Positions 27,801 to 40,018 of a stretch of 64,000 nt of DNA are shown here, in pieces (within the stretch, counting starts at the first letter, position 1; each line of letters starts with the position of its first letter). Position numbers and translations under genes: made by a program. A model generated the notes under the pieces. It was not told the origin of the DNA and made no database searches. It was given only the letters and a program-made list of their open reading frames with translations. Origin of the DNA: Homarus americanus (lineage: Eukaryota > Arthropoda > Malacostraca > Decapoda > Nephropidae); NCBI RefSeq assembly GCF_018991925.1, contig NW_024735516.1, positions 966,501 through 1,030,500 on the forward strand, in the 5' to 3' direction.

Positions 27801-28126
27801 GATAGGCAGCTGTGACTTACCAAATGCAGTTAATAGTACCTTCTGAGACTAAGTTTATCACTAAATATTACAGTGTTATCAGCTCTTATATGTCATGTTA
27901 TCAGAGTCCCTTACTGACTGTCGGACAATGAATCCTGTCAACAACAATGGCCAGGAGCGTTATTGTACTCGATAGCCCCAACACTTCTTGTTTGGTTGAC
28001 GCCTTTGTTGTTATTCGTCTCAGTGACTACAGAAGGCGTTGAAGAGAACTCTACTCGCCTGGTCAAAAACAGTCATACCCCTTTCCAGATCCTCAAGGGT
28101 TCTCACGCCATTTTTCATCCAAGGAG

Positions 28127-28285
28127 GGGTGAAGCGGCAGAGTGTATACAGCTTTCGTTTCCTGTCTTACGCGACTCTGGTTTGCGCCCTGGACGTCCTC
28201 CGTCCATCCAGCTGTGAATGGGTATCCAACTTTACAGATGGAGAAGTGAAAGCGGTCGATTGCCGGCCACACTGCCTCCTTTTTT
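28127..28285 (+). mobile_element. tRNA-derived SINE, diverged copy
   Basis: Carries a degenerate A-box-like GCGGCAGAGTG near 28134 and a B-box-like GGTTTGCGCCC at 28179-28189, about 45 bp apart as in a tRNA. The body after it, CAGCTGTGAATGGGTATCC and then CTTTACAGATGGAGAAGTGA, is shared with the minus-strand copy at 43270-43424 (CTTTATAGATGGGGAAGTGA) and in part with the copy at 41395 (GGCTGTGAATAGGGTATCC). Family name not recognised. Confidence 0.7.
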
Positions 28286-28689
28286 GCCGATAAAAGGCTC
28301 AAGTCTACAGTGTGCTGTATCCTCACAGCCCCTAATGGGTCGTCGGTTCTTGGAACCCACTTCCACTGTCCCTCTACCTGGGGGTGAGTGGACCCAGGTG
28401 TGTACCGCCGGGCTGACCTTAGTCTGGCTTCTCAAGGGTTCTCAAAAGACCCTACTGGAAATAAGCATCTGATGGCTTTATAGGCTATCCTTGATCGAAT
28501 TGCCTTACCGTTTACTGCACTATTTTAGTGTCCCTGCACTGCCAGTACGCTGGAAACTATACCAAGGTTTACCTCCACGGTCTATGCATACCGTATGTCA
28601 GCGTTGTCTGTACTCGTGCTGGGCTGTATACCTGCAGTGTCAATATACATACCAAACCAATTCTATCCTGACCTGGCCAAATCTAACAC

Positions 28690-28749
28690 AACCTAACCTA
28701 ATATATCTCCCCAGGTAGTGTTAAGGTGGTTAATCATCAGGTGAAATAT
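28690..28749. repeat. TTAGG/CCTAA-bearing repeat, right end (copy A partner)
   Basis: CCTAACCTAATATATC followed by AAGGTGGTTAATCATCAGGT and GAAATA. Its reverse complement matches the left-end motif TTTCACCTGAnGATTAACCA seen at 27676. Confidence 0.72.
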
Positions 28750-28834
28750 TTTTTAGCTGATCCGTAATATCTTTTTGAAAATCCGAAATTTAATTATCGC
28801 GCTCTTCATTCTCTAACGATTTTAACGCTGAAGC

Positions 28835-29045
28835 TACATTTCATCACGATTCCAACAGACTTAAATTTAATGTGATTCTAACAGGCCTGCCTCATTTTAT
28901 CAGGGTACTAACATCCAGGCTTCATTTGATCACGATTCTAACAGGCTTCAGTTTAACGTGATTCCAACAGGCTTCAATTTAACATGATTCCAACAGGCCT
29001 GCCTCATTTTACCACGATGCTAACACTGAGGCTTCATTCTATCAA
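28835..29045. repeat. Degenerate tandem repeat, about 29-38 bp unit
   Basis: About seven diverged copies of CACGATTCTAACAGGCTTCA with alternating GGCCTGCCTCATTTTA and GCTTCAATTTAACATGATTC versions. Confidence 0.8.
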
Positions 29046-29150
29046 GACTCATTGTACTGTGGTTGTTCTTGCTGCTTTCCACCACCACCTTTGAGGATGT
29101 CAAGTCAGCCTCAGGTGTGTGATAAAGATGAGTCGAGCTGACGTCTCCTC

Positions 29151-29231
29151 TGTATATATGTATGTATGCATGTATGTATGTATGTATGTATGTATGTATG
29201 TATGTATGTATGTATGCATGTATGTATGTAA
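29151..29231. repeat. (GTAT)n tetranucleotide array
   Basis: About 80 bp of GTAT repeats with single GCAT interruptions. Confidence 0.95.
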
Positions 29232-29714
29232 CCCGGCCTTAATTACGAGCCTCCGTTGAAGAAAAATTATACGTGTCAGTCGCAGCAGACTCCCTCAATC
29301 CGGCTGACGACAAAAATGTACATGGAGTGGACATCAAAGGTGCAAGAATGTAAGAGACAGATGGGATAGGTGGATAGATAGAAGGAGAGGTAATATAAAT
29401 ATAGAAATGATAGATGAGATTGATAAAGAGAAAGGGGATGAAAGAGAGATAGAGATAGAGAAAATGCATGAGAAAGATAGGGAGACAGGGCATGAGAGAT
29501 GGAGAAAAGGCATGTGAGAGATCAAGAGAAATAGCTTGTGAGAGGTGGTGAGGAAAGTCTGATTGTTGATGTTTGTGGGAATAGAAAGAAAACAAAAAAT
29601 GTTCTTTCTACCTCATCAGCCATTTATCGGTACTGCACTGGCCCGTCTTCACTTCCTCAACTGCTGTGTACATATGGGTAAACTGGAGGTGTCCTGGGTG
29701 GGAACAATCTACCC
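29232..29714. other. No recognised gene
   Basis: Purine-rich GAGATAGA-type imperfect repeats at 29330-29530 give open minus-strand frames of low complexity. No gene supported. Confidence 0.6.
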
Positions 29715-30585
29715 ATCGTCCTCAAAGGTTTAACCCATCATCCTCAAAAGGTTTAACCCATCATCCTCAAAGGTTTAACCCACCGTCCTCAAAAGGTTTA
29801 ACCCATCGTCCTAAAAAGGTTTAACCCATCGTCCTCAAAGGCTTAACCCATCGTCCTCAAAAGGTTTAACCCATCGTCCTCAAAAGGTTTAACCCATCGT
29901 CGACAAAAGGTTTAACCCATTGTCCTCAAAAGGTTTAACTTACCGTCCTCAAAGGTTTAACCCATCGTCCTCAAAGGTTTAACCCATCATCCTCAAAGGT
30001 TTAACCCATCGTCCTCAAAAGGTTTAACCCATCCTCCTCAAAAGGTTTAACCCATTGTCCTCAAAAGGTTTAACTTACCGTCCTCAAAGGTTTAACCCAT
30101 CGTCCTCAAAGGTTTAACTCATCGTCCTCAAAGGTTTAACTCACCGTCCTCAAAGGTTTAACCCATCGTCCTCAAAGGTTTAACTCCTCAAAGGTTTAGT
30201 CCTCATTTAACCCCTCATTTAACTCACCGTCCTCAAAGGTTTAACTTACACCGTCCTCAAAGTTTAACCCATCATCCTCAAAGGTTTAGCCTCGTCCTCA
30301 AAGGTTTAACTCACCGTCCTCAAAAGGTTTAACCCATCGTCCTCAAAGGTTTAACTCACCGTCCTCAAAAGGTTTAACCCATCGTCCTCAAAGGTTTAAC
30401 TCACCGTCCTCAAAAGGTTTAACCCATCGTCCTCAAAGGTTTAACTCACCGTCCTCAAAAGGTTTAACTCATCGTCCTCAAAGGTTTAACTCACCGTCCT
30501 CAAAAGGTTTAACCCATCGTCCTCAAAGGTTTAACTCACCGTCCTCAAAAGGTTTAACTCATCGTCCTCAAAGGTTTAACCCAAC
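29715..30585. repeat. 22/23-bp minisatellite with 45-bp higher-order repeat
   Basis: About 38 units of TCCTCAAAAGGTTTAACCCA plus CG or CC. From 30311 the array switches to a strict dimer: one 22-bp unit (AAAGG, ACTCACCG) alternates with one 23-bp unit (AAAAGG, ACCCATCG). The marker TCACCGTCCT recurs at 30311, 30356, 30401, 30446, 30491 and 30536, exactly 45 bp apart. Confidence 0.97.
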
Positions 30586-31200
30586 GACTTCATATATCGA
30601 ACTTGATCTTGTAGGTTCTATAAATATTCAACTCATTAAATTAATCTTCAGTTAATAAAAGTGACATAGTTATTGAGCAAAAATCTGCGATAGACATTCT
30701 TTACAGACTCTTTGAATCGGTAACTTCCATAGATTGTAAAAAAAAAGATATTTTATGTGATTTGGCTTCTGTGAATATCAATACTCTATGTTATTTTATA
30801 ATTTTCAGTGATTAATGTATTTGTATTCTATGTGATTTGGCTTCTCTTATGTTATTTATTAATTCTCATGTGATTAATGTATTTGTATTAATTAGGGGCA
30901 CCACTCGAAAGGTTCCCACATATAAATTTTGTTGTTGTTTACTTTGTTAGGGGATATCTATACTATTCTGACTTAATAAACAATATCAATTTATATTAAA
31001 AAAAAATATTCCGTCGAAGGTTATTTTGAGGCGTTTGTCATCGTCATCCTCTGAAGTTGTTGACGGGATGTAGTCTGTTTACGGACGTGTGTATAGATGG
31101 CCTATATACATACCCTCCCCCTCCCCCTCTCTCTCCCTCCCTTACTGAAACTGATGGGGTATAAAGAAAATGGAGTGTCAGTGTGCCCAGAGCTCTCCCA
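30586..31200. other. AT-rich sequence, nothing recognised
   Basis: Contains a local duplication (TATGTGATTTGGCTTCT at about 30753 and 30819, each followed by a TGATTAATGTATTTGTATT). No gene. Confidence 0.6.
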
Positions 31201-31204
31201 CTAA

Positions 31205-31430
31205 CTGATATACATAGTGGGTTGAAGGCATGCGAGGGGTGGGGGAGAAAGAGGAGAGTGGGGGGTTGGGGATGGGTGAGAAGGGTGGGGGAGAAAGGGA
31301 GTGGGAGGTTGGGGATGGGTGAGAGGGATGTGGGAAATAGGAAGGAGGGAGGAAAGGGGTGAGAGAAAAAAGTTGAGGGTGAGGGGAGAAAGAGGTAGAG
31401 GGTGGAAAGTGAGGAGGTGAAGTGAGATGA
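31205..31430. repeat. G-rich purine tract with imperfect repeats
   Basis: Imperfect repeats of GGGTTGGGGATGGGTGAGA and GGGTGGGGGAGAAAGGGAG. Almost all pyrimidines are on one strand, which explains the Pro/Ser-rich minus-strand frames. It has many G runs and quadruplex potential. Confidence 0.85.
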
Positions 31431-31965
31431 AAGATAACCCTATACCAGAACCACAGCTGAAATACACAGACCTGGGAATAGCACCCATCAGTAGGACCCG
31501 TCAACCAGCAGATTATAGCAAAAAAAAAAAAACGGAAAACAAAACGATCCGAGCAAGAACACTGACAAAGACTTCCCCCCATCAGATAATAAACAAGTAT
31601 AGATGGTTCTCAAAAAGTTAGCAAAAATCTAAATGTGTCTATCATCTCCCCCTGATTCTTTACTAAGGCTAGGCAATATAGACAGCCTCCCTAGACCAGA
31701 ATACGCTAGTACAAGATCGGTGGAAGATGAAATATGGCCTTTAAAACACTCGTAAATGGGATGGGGTCTTGGTTGTCTATAGTGCCAATACCGCCAACTA
31801 GACAAACAGCTCCAAAAATTACACCCCACCTTAACAGCCCAATCACCATACTCTAAGGTTGTAGTTAGTGTGTAGCAAGATGGTCAGGCCGTCAACTAGT
31901 GCCCATACCTCACCCTAATCTTCATCAATTTCCGACCTATTAACTCCCTTCCTCCTTCCTCTAGC
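31431..31965. other. No recognised feature
   Basis: Short open frames on both strands, poly-A at 31521-31533, and no family recognised. Confidence 0.5.
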
Positions 31966-32267
31966 TTCCCCCCCCTCCTCTCTCTCTCTCTCTCTACAGA
32001 AAAGGTGAGAGGATAGTTGAAGGGGGAAAGAGAGGAGAGGGGCTGGATGAGAGAGAGGGGAGGGAGCAGAGGAAGGGGAACGGAGGGATAAGAAACGGGG
32101 AGAGGGGGTGAATGAGAAAGGAGGTAGGGAGGTCTGAAGGATGAGAGAGAGGAGGAGAAGGGGGAGAAATCTGGAAGAAAATAAGTTTGAGTCTTGAGGT
32201 TCACTTTAATTTACTGGGAGGGAATAAATTTTTGAGTGTCCTTGTAAATCTTGGCAGAAGGTAAAGG

Positions 32268-32360
<93 letters not shown>
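31966..32360. repeat. CT/GA-rich low complexity with (GA)n and (GT)n
   Basis: A (CT)n run at about 31978-31995, a G/A-rich tract to 32175, then (GA)n at about 32270-32318 joined directly to (GT)n at 32319-32358. Confidence 0.92.
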
Positions 32361-32363
<3 letters not shown>

Positions 32364-32854
32364 CTGTCAAGAAAGGGTAATGCATTAAGCTTCCAGTAAT
32401 GTAAGGGTCTCGCTCACTGGCCATATTTTGTCCCGATAGGCTCAAAGACTCGGGCCCTAAGGGTGGTGTGTGATTAAATCCGTCAGTATCATGGCCCACA
32501 AACTCGCAGGTGCCACGATAGACTGGAGGGCGTCCAGTACCTATCTCAGCACCTCAGCCCCGTGATAGAGAAAGGGACCACCTGTTGCACACTGAGGTCG
32601 GGCTTCTCTCTACAGGAGCTCGAGTAATTTTTTGACGAACGATTTACCAGCTTTAAAGATCTTACTACGTGACGCCCGTAGTTCAGAAAATAATGATTTA
32701 AATAAAGATTGATAGCAGGTGGTAGCAAAAAATACTGTTTTCATATGTGAGTTAGAGAAACTTATAGCTAAGTTTCTATTGATAACCTTTAATCATTTTA
32801 ATCACTTATCTGATGCTGTGTGTATCCTGAATATATCTAGTCAACAGAGCTATC

Positions 32855-32859
<5 letters not shown>
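32361..32859. other. No recognised feature
   Basis: About 500 bp with no recognised gene or repeat. Confidence 0.5.
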
Positions 32860-32916
<57 letters not shown>

Positions 32917-32920
32917 ACAA
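32860..32920. repeat. (AC)n microsatellite
   Basis: About 60 bp of AC dinucleotides with one ATAC interruption at the right end. Confidence 0.97.
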
Positions 32921-34241
32921 ACCTCCCGTAACGTAAATAATAAATTATGTCATTCTACTCTGTGAGCCAAGGTCACAGGTGTGCTCCCTGCCTAGCAGGT
33001 GTGTGTGAGCCAGGAATGTTGGCAGTACCGACGATATTGTCACCGCTGACTACTAGTGTGCTCATGTTTGTAAACAAATGACGTCATCACTTCTCATTGA
33101 TCGGATGAGTTCCAAGCATTTCTGGCATGCCTGAACTGTCGCGAGTGTTTCTCCCGCCAATTTTAGCTCACTACTACATCTCATGTATGTGTGTGGAGCG
33201 TCTCGCTTACACTCCTCTTTATTGGACTGTTACGTCGTGTTGTGGTGTGTTTAAGAGACTGCCGCAGAATTCACAAGCGCTTCTTGGAATGTTTTGACGG
33301 TAAATGATATGACATGGTACGCTTCGCTTTAAAGAATTCTTCTATTTGTTGACTATTCTCTCATTTTGCGCACACTCGCTCTTTCTCTGTGTATAGTTTA
33401 TAAAGGTAATGTATAAAATGTAACACACACACTGGTCAGGTGCAGGGTGACCGGGTAGGTGTTAAACTCCATTATTGTTCTGAGGCAGCAGCTATAGTCG
33501 CCATACAGTACGGTAGTATACAGTACAAGCTCCGTCTGCATAATCGAGCGTGTGGTTGACCTCCATATATATTTACTCACGGTACGATTTTAACAACAAC
33601 TTTGATGCGTATATGACATATTTTTTTATATATTTCTCTAAGTGAATAATAGTTGTAGATGTGAGTGTTAAGGTCCCATAGATTCATACAATTGTCTTAT
33701 GTTAATAAGGCTTCAGGAATAGACACTAGTGTAGCTCCCATCCAATGATTAATTAGTTACCCAGGGATATGATGGGTGGAGCTCAGATATCCCCTGGGCT
33801 TATCTACGAGCATTATAGTGATTTACCTCATCCCACGGCAGGATATTAGTCTACTGAAGGTTGTTCAATCCTCGGCAGCAGTATTCCCAATTGTATAATC
33901 ATCATAAAATGTATAACCCGTTTTGACAGCTGACAGAGACAAATTTTGAGGCTTTCGCTGAGGCCTCTTACAAACAGTTAGTAATGGTAATTTTGGTTAT
34001 CCCTCTATAAGTAGCAGGAGAGACTAAACCAATTCTCTCTATTCATCTCTATCGTCAAGTCTTCAAAAGGAGTGTCGCCGTCAACAACACTTTCTAAAGT
34101 AGTATTACAGTAACTTGTAACAGACACACACATTCACACTAGTTATTATAGAACGGAGAAACCATAAAGATAAATACAAAGACAAACACTGTATCCTCAA
34201 CACCTCACCTGCAGGATGACTTACAACAATAATCACTGGGT

Positions 34242-34242
<1 letters not shown>
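32921..34242. other. No recognised feature
   Basis: Over 1.3 kb without a recognisable gene, RNA or repeat family on either strand. Confidence 0.5.
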
Positions 34243-34317
<75 letters not shown>

Positions 34318-34487
34318 TAATATTATTATTATTACTATTGTGTGTGTATTATTATTATGATTGTATTATGTTATTACTATTTATTATTATTAGTATTATT
34401 ATTATTATGATTATTATTATGTTATTACTATTATTATTATTATTATTATGTTATTACTATTATACATTATTATTATTTATTATTATG

Positions 34488-34519
<32 letters not shown>

Positions 34520-34593
34520 GTTATTACTATTATTATGTTATTATTATTATTATTATTATTATTATGATTATTATTATTACTAATATTATTATT

Positions 34594-34657
<64 letters not shown>
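34243..34657. repeat. Compound (ATT)n-(ATC)n array
   Basis: ATT repeats with ATG, ACT and GTT interruptions run to about 34592 and pass into (ATC)n to 34657. A similar ATT/ATC compound array is at 56468-56576. Confidence 0.97.
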
Positions 34658-34861
34658 CCTGTCTAGAGCATCATATGGACTGTTCTCAAAGGTTCTTACG
34701 ATGGATATTCCTCGTAAGTGGAGACGAAGAATACTGTACCTTTAACTGGCTGTCTTCATCTATACTACACAAACAAGGTCCAAATAGACACCGGCATTAT
34801 ACTGTGACTTTACCTTAATGAGCTACGTTCACTTATCACCGGAAACGATACAAAATGAACC

Positions 34862-35300
34862 CCCTGACGATTAACCACCCAGCTTATTTCACCTGACGAT
34901 TAACCACCCTAACGCTAACTTAACCGAACTTAATCTAATCTGACCTGACATTGACCTAATTTAATCTAACCTTACCCAACCTAATCTAATTTATCCTAGC
35001 CTAACACAACCAAACCTAACCTAACTTTACCTAATCTAATCTAACCTAGCCTATCATAGCCTAACCTAGTCTAACATAACCTAATTTAATATAACCCAGC
35101 CTAACCAAACCTAAACTAAACTAATCTAACCTAATCTGGTCTAACCTAACGTAACGTAACCTAACCTAACCTAACCTAACCTATCCTAACCTAACCTAAC
35201 CTAACCTAACCTAACCTAACCTAACCTAACCCAGGTATAGCATAAAGATATTGAATCAAGAGGTGAAATAAACTCGTGGGGAGGGTGGCTAATTAAACCC
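34862..35300. mobile_element. TTAGG/CCTAA-bearing repeat, near complete (copy B)
   Basis: The left end has the signature twice in direct orientation: CCTGACGATTAACCACC at 34863 and, about 30 bp on, CACCTGACGATTAACCACC. It then continues CTAACGCTAACTTAACC. The interior is CCTAACC-type repeat, becoming perfect (CCTAA)n at about 35150-35231. The right end AGAGGTGAAATAAACT followed by GGGAGGGTGGCTAATTAA is the inverted complement of the left inner and outer motifs. Confidence 0.75.
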
Positions 35301-36176
35301 ATTCTATTCGGTAGAGAGATTTATGAGGAAATTACGAGACTATTTTTAGGTGTTGTGTTGTAAGTGTGTTCTTCTGTTATTTGTTACGTGGGATTATTTT
35401 GTTTTTTCTTTCTCTGTCTCTCCCTTTCGTTTGCATATTCTTTCTCGTCTGGTGTTTTTTTTTCGTGTTTTTTATTTCTTTGTGTCTGTTTCTCTTTTTT
35501 CGATTTTCTTTCAAAAATTTCTTTCTCTCATCCTCTCTATTTTCTTTCTCTTCCTCTCTCTCTTTCGCTCTCTTTCTCTCCTTCTCTCTTTTTACGTGTG
35601 TTATTTGTGGCAGTACTGTTAACAATTTGCGTATGATACATATATATATATTAAACTAAAATATTAGAAGTATTTTTTTGAAGTTTTACAAATCTGACCA
35701 ATTTATGATATCATTTAATTAATCCACATATACATAGGTTAAATATATAATAAAGTAATAATAGTTAAAAATGTCCAATAAATGAATAAAGAGACAGGTA
35801 GATGTTTAGCGTCCAGGTGTGACCTTTCATCCGCTGCGCACAACACTCCACGCGGCTCGCCCTAAAAACCTGACTTAATTAAAACATGTTTGGCTTCACA
35901 ACTTGCTATGTACACAGGTCAGCGTCCCCCACCCCCCCTACCTCGCGTGTTGACACTCTAGGGGCACCCACCCACCCACCCACACACCGTCTTGATGGAT
36001 CTCGCTGGTAAACATGTTTTCTCATTATTTGTCGGGGGGAAAAAAGCTATACAATGTACTAGTGTTTGTATCTCTCTACCAGTCAATCCACTGCTCTCCT
36101 CAGTACCAAGCTCCTCTCAACTCCACCAAACATTACACAGTCTTTACCACCAAACCCAAGTGTGTTTTAGTATACG

Positions 36177-36177
<1 letters not shown>
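35301..36177. other. Pyrimidine-rich and unrecognised sequence
   Basis: A T/C-rich tract at about 35395-35595 gives Phe/Leu/Ser-rich frames in all three plus frames, a low-complexity effect. A CCCA run lies near 35965-35984. No gene recognised. Confidence 0.6.
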
Positions 36178-36254
<77 letters not shown>

Positions 36255-36320
36255 TGTGGTGAGATTGCTTATGTGTGTGTCTGCTTATGTTTGTGTGTGT
36301 GTATGTGTGTTTTAGTGTAC

Positions 36321-36381
<61 letters not shown>

Positions 36382-36412
36382 AGTGTACGTGTTTGTATGT
36401 GTGTATCTCTCT
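36178..36412. repeat. (GT)n microsatellite cluster
   Basis: Three blocks of GT dinucleotides separated by short TTTAGTGTACGTG-type spacers that are themselves repeated (36166, 36310, 36379). Confidence 0.95.
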
Positions 36413-36499
36413 CTCGCGTCTATGTGTTATCCTTCTGTCATTTTTCCTCTTTTTTTTTTTAAGGAGAGGCACTGTCTATTCCCGTCTCCGTTTTCTGTT

Positions 36500-37095
36500 G
36501 ACTTTCCATCCTCTGCTGCCCGCTTCTCTTCTCATCCTCTGCTGCCCGCTTCTCTTCTCATCCTCTGCTGCCCGCTTCTTCTCATCTGCTGCTGCCCGCT
36601 TCTCTTCTCATCCTCTGCTGCCCTTCTCTTCTCATCCTCTGCTGCCGCTTCTCTTCATCCTCTGCTGCCCGCTTCTTCATCCTCTGCTGCCCGCTTCTCT
36701 TCTCATCTGCTGCTGCCCCTTCTTTCATCCTCTGCTGCCCGCTTCTCTTCTCATCCTCTGCTGCCCGCTTTCCCATCTTCTGCTGCCCGCTTTCTTCTCA
36801 TCCTCTGCTGCCCGCTTTCTTCTCATCTGCTGCCTCTTCTTCTCTGTTTCTCTTCATCCTCTGCTGCCCGCTTCTTCTCATCCTCTGCTGCCCGCTTCTT
36901 TCTCATCTGCTGCCTTCTTCTCTTTCTCTGTTTCTCTCTTCATCCTCTGCTGCCCGCTTCTCTTCTCATCCTCTGCTGTTTCTCTTCATCCTCTGCTGTC
37001 CCTTCTCTTATCATCTGCTCTCCTCTTCTGTTTCTCTTCATCCGCTGTCCTCTTATCATCCTGCCCGCTTCTCTTCTTATCCTCTCCTGTCCCGC
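36500..37095. repeat. CTGCTGCCCG minisatellite
   Basis: About 25 units of CATCCTCTGCTGCCCGCTTC followed by variable TCTTCT. Unit length varies from about 18 to 30 bp by indels in the CT portion. A 297-codon open frame (36275-37168) through the GT and this array is low complexity and not supported as a gene. Confidence 0.95.
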
Positions 37096-37231
37096 TTCTC
37101 ACACTTCTTCCCATTCCTCATGTTTTTCTTCAGCTTTCTACCCACGTCTTATTTACTCTATGAAATAAACTTTCTTTGGCCCACACTTCACCGGTCTTCA
37201 GGATTCGTGGCGTATATTTTTATAGCTTCAT

Positions 37232-37745
37232 CTAACCTTTTGATAACTATTATAACAACCTTAACTTAACCTAAACTAACTAACCTAACCTTTTGATAAC
37301 TATTATAACAACCTTAACCCAACCTAACCTAACTAACCTAACCTTTTGATAACTATTATAACAACCTTAACTTAACCTAACCTAACTTACCTAACCTTTT
37401 GATAACTATTATAACAACCTTAACTTAACCTAACCTAACTTACCTAATCTAACCTAACCTTTTCATAACTATTATAGCAACCTTAACTTAACCTAACCTA
37501 ACCTAATTTAACTTAGACTAACCTGTGGGTAATTTTTACGTTAACCATAACCTAACCTAATCTAACCTAAACTAACCTATTGATAATTTTTTCGATAACT
37601 ATAACCTAATCAACCAACCTAACCTAACCTTCGGAAAATTTTAAACTGTAACTTAACCTAACCTAACCTAACCTAACCTAACCTAACCTAACCTAACCTA
37701 ACCTTACCTGATCTTATCTAACATAACCTTTCCATAACTTACGAC
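37232..37745. repeat. CCTAACC tract with about 53-bp higher-order unit
   Basis: The segment CCTTTTGATAACTATTATAA with CAACCTTAAC repeats at about 37237, 37290, 37341 and 37396, with a diverged fifth copy near 37457, each followed by CCTAACC pentanucleotides. Further right the spacer diverges (AATTTTTACGTTAACCATAA) and a pure CCTAA tract fills 37655-37702. Confidence 0.88.
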
Positions 37746-37807
37746 AACCATAACAGTAGTTATAACTCCTCGTATGTTGTATACAGTATAGTACCTGCAA
37801 CATACCT

Positions 37808-38036
37808 ATAAGCGCCACACAGGGATATGACACTACCACACTGTTCGCCACACAAGGATCTGACATTACCACACCTCGCCACACAAGGATCTGACATTAC
37901 CACACACTTCCCCACACCACGAACTGACACTACCACACTATTTGCCACACTGGATCTGACACTACCACTGTCATACTCCACCACACAGGGATCTGACATT
38001 ACCACATTTAGCCACACAAGGATCTGACATTACCAC
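37808..38036. repeat. Imperfect minisatellite, GGATCTGACATTACCACA
   Basis: About seven units of GCCACACAAGGATCTGACAT followed by TACCACA, 24-30 bp each with indels. Confidence 0.85.
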
Positions 38037-38104
38037 AATTAAGCCTCACGTCACCTTGTCTCATGTGTATCGTCTTCGTACTGTCCACAATTACCATATA
38101 TAAT

Positions 38105-39975
38105 CCCTTAACACACACCCCCTCCCACAAGTTGTAGTACATAATCTGTTTACAGTACAACAGTTAAGGGACATGTACTACACCCCCTCCCACAAGTTGT
38201 AGTAATAATCTGTTTACAGTACAACATTAAGGGACATGTACTGACCCCCCAGTTGGTATACTTAACAGTAAGGACATACTTACCCCCCTCCCACAAGTTG
38301 TAGTACATAACTGTTTACAGTACAACAGTTAGGGACATGTCTGTACACCCCCCTCCCACAAGTTGTAGTACATAATCTGTTTACAGTACAACAGTTAAGA
38401 TGTACTGTACACCCCCCCACAGTTGTAACATAATCTGTTTACAGTACACAGTTAGGACATGTACTGTACACCCCCCCCAAGTTGTAGTACATAATCACAA
38501 AAGGACATGACGCCCCCCTCCCACAAGTTGTAGTACATAATCTGTTTACAGTAAACAGTTAAGGACATACTGTACACCCCCTCCCAAGTTGTACATAATC
38601 TGTTTACAGTACAACAGTTAAGGGACATGTACTGTACACCCCCTCCCACAAGTTGTAGTACATAATCTGTTTACAGTACAACAGTTAAGGGACATGTACT
38701 GTACACCTCCCAAGTTGTAGTACATAATCTGTTTACAGTACAACATAGGACATGTACACACCTCCCACAAGGTAGTACATAATCTGTTTACAGTACACAG
38801 TTAAGGACATGTACTGTACACCCCCTCCCCAAGTTGTAGTACATAATCTGTTTACAGACAGTTAAGGGACATGTACTGACACCCTCCCACAAGTTGTAGT
38901 ACATAATCTGTTTACAGTACAATAGTTAGGGACATGTACTGTACACCCCCTCCCACAAGTTGTAGTACATAATCTGTTTACAGTACAATAGTTAAGGGAC
39001 ATGTACTGTACACCCTCCCACAAGTTGTAGTACATAATCTGTTTACAGTACAAGTTAAGGGACATGTACTACTCCCACAAGTTGTAGTACATAATCTGTT
39101 TACAGTACAATAGTTAAGGGGACATGTACTGTACACCCCCCTCCCAAGTTGTAGTACATAATCTGTTTACAGTACAACAGTTAAGGGACATGTACTGTAC
39201 ACCCCCTCCCACAAGTTGTAGTACATAATCTGTTTACAGTACAACAGTTAAGGGACATGTACTGTACACCCCCTCCCACAAGTTGTAGTACATAATCTGT
39301 TTACAGCAACAGTTGGACATGTACTGTACACCCCCTCCCAAGCTGTAGTACATAATCTGTTTAGTACAACAGTTAAGGACATGTGTACACCCCCCTCCCA
39401 CAAGTTGTAGTACATAATCTGTTTACAGTAATAGTTAAGGGACATGTCTGTACACCCCCTCCCACAAGTTGTAGTACATAATCTGTTAATACAACAGTTA
39501 AGGGACATGTACTGTACCCTCCCCAAGTTGTGTACATAATCTGTTTACAGTACAACAGTTAAGGGACATGTACTGTACACCCCTCCCACAAGCTAGTACA
39601 TAATCTGTTTACAGTACAACAGTTAAGGGACATGTACTGTACCTCCCACAAGCTGTAGTACATAATCTGTTTACAGTACAACAGTTAAGGGACATGTACT
39701 GTACACCCCCTCCCAGTTGTAGTACATAATCTGTTTACAGTACAATAGTTAAGGGACATGTACTGTACACCCCCCTCCCACAAGTTGTAGTACATAATCT
39801 GTTTACAGTACAACAGTTAAGGGACATGTACTGTACACCCCCTCCCACAAGCTGTAGTACATAATCTGTTTACAGTACAACAGTTAAGGGACATGTACTG
39901 CACCCTCCCCACAAGCTGTAGTACATAACTGTTTACAGTACAACAGTTAAGGGACATGTACTGTACACCCCCTGC
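38105..39975. repeat. About 67-bp satellite-like tandem array
   Basis: About 28 units containing ACAAGTTGTAGTACATAATC, TGTTTACAGTACAACAGTTA, AGGGACATGTACTGTACA and a C-rich CCCCCTCCC. Intact neighbouring units are 67 bp apart (for example 39211 to 39278). Many units carry 1-10 base deletions, densest at 38230-38880 and 39305-39545. Minus-strand frames across it are artefacts. Confidence 0.97.
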
Positions 39976-40018
39976 CTCCACCCGCCCACATGTGTACGAT
40001 GCTGTGTGTATATTTTTG

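Noticed and set aside
31427..31621. 64-codon frame with a Lys-rich end
   Set aside because: Contains a poly-A stretch and no family resemblance.
34338..34818. Hydrophobic Ile/Leu-rich frames
   Set aside because: Translation of the ATT/ATC compound array.
35150..35231. Perfect (CCTAA)n as a telomere or telomere-fusion scar
   Set aside because: It is short, embedded in degenerate copies, and bordered by the CACCTGA motifs shared by other internal tracts, so an element interior is a better explanation.
36275..37168. 297-codon open frame, the longest in the window
   Set aside because: It runs through a GT microsatellite and a CTGCTGCCCG minisatellite; composition is Ser/Leu/Cys/Val only, and the other frames are equally open.
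38105..39975. CRISPR-like array
   Set aside because: Units are contiguous with no unique spacers, and the sequence context is eukaryotic.
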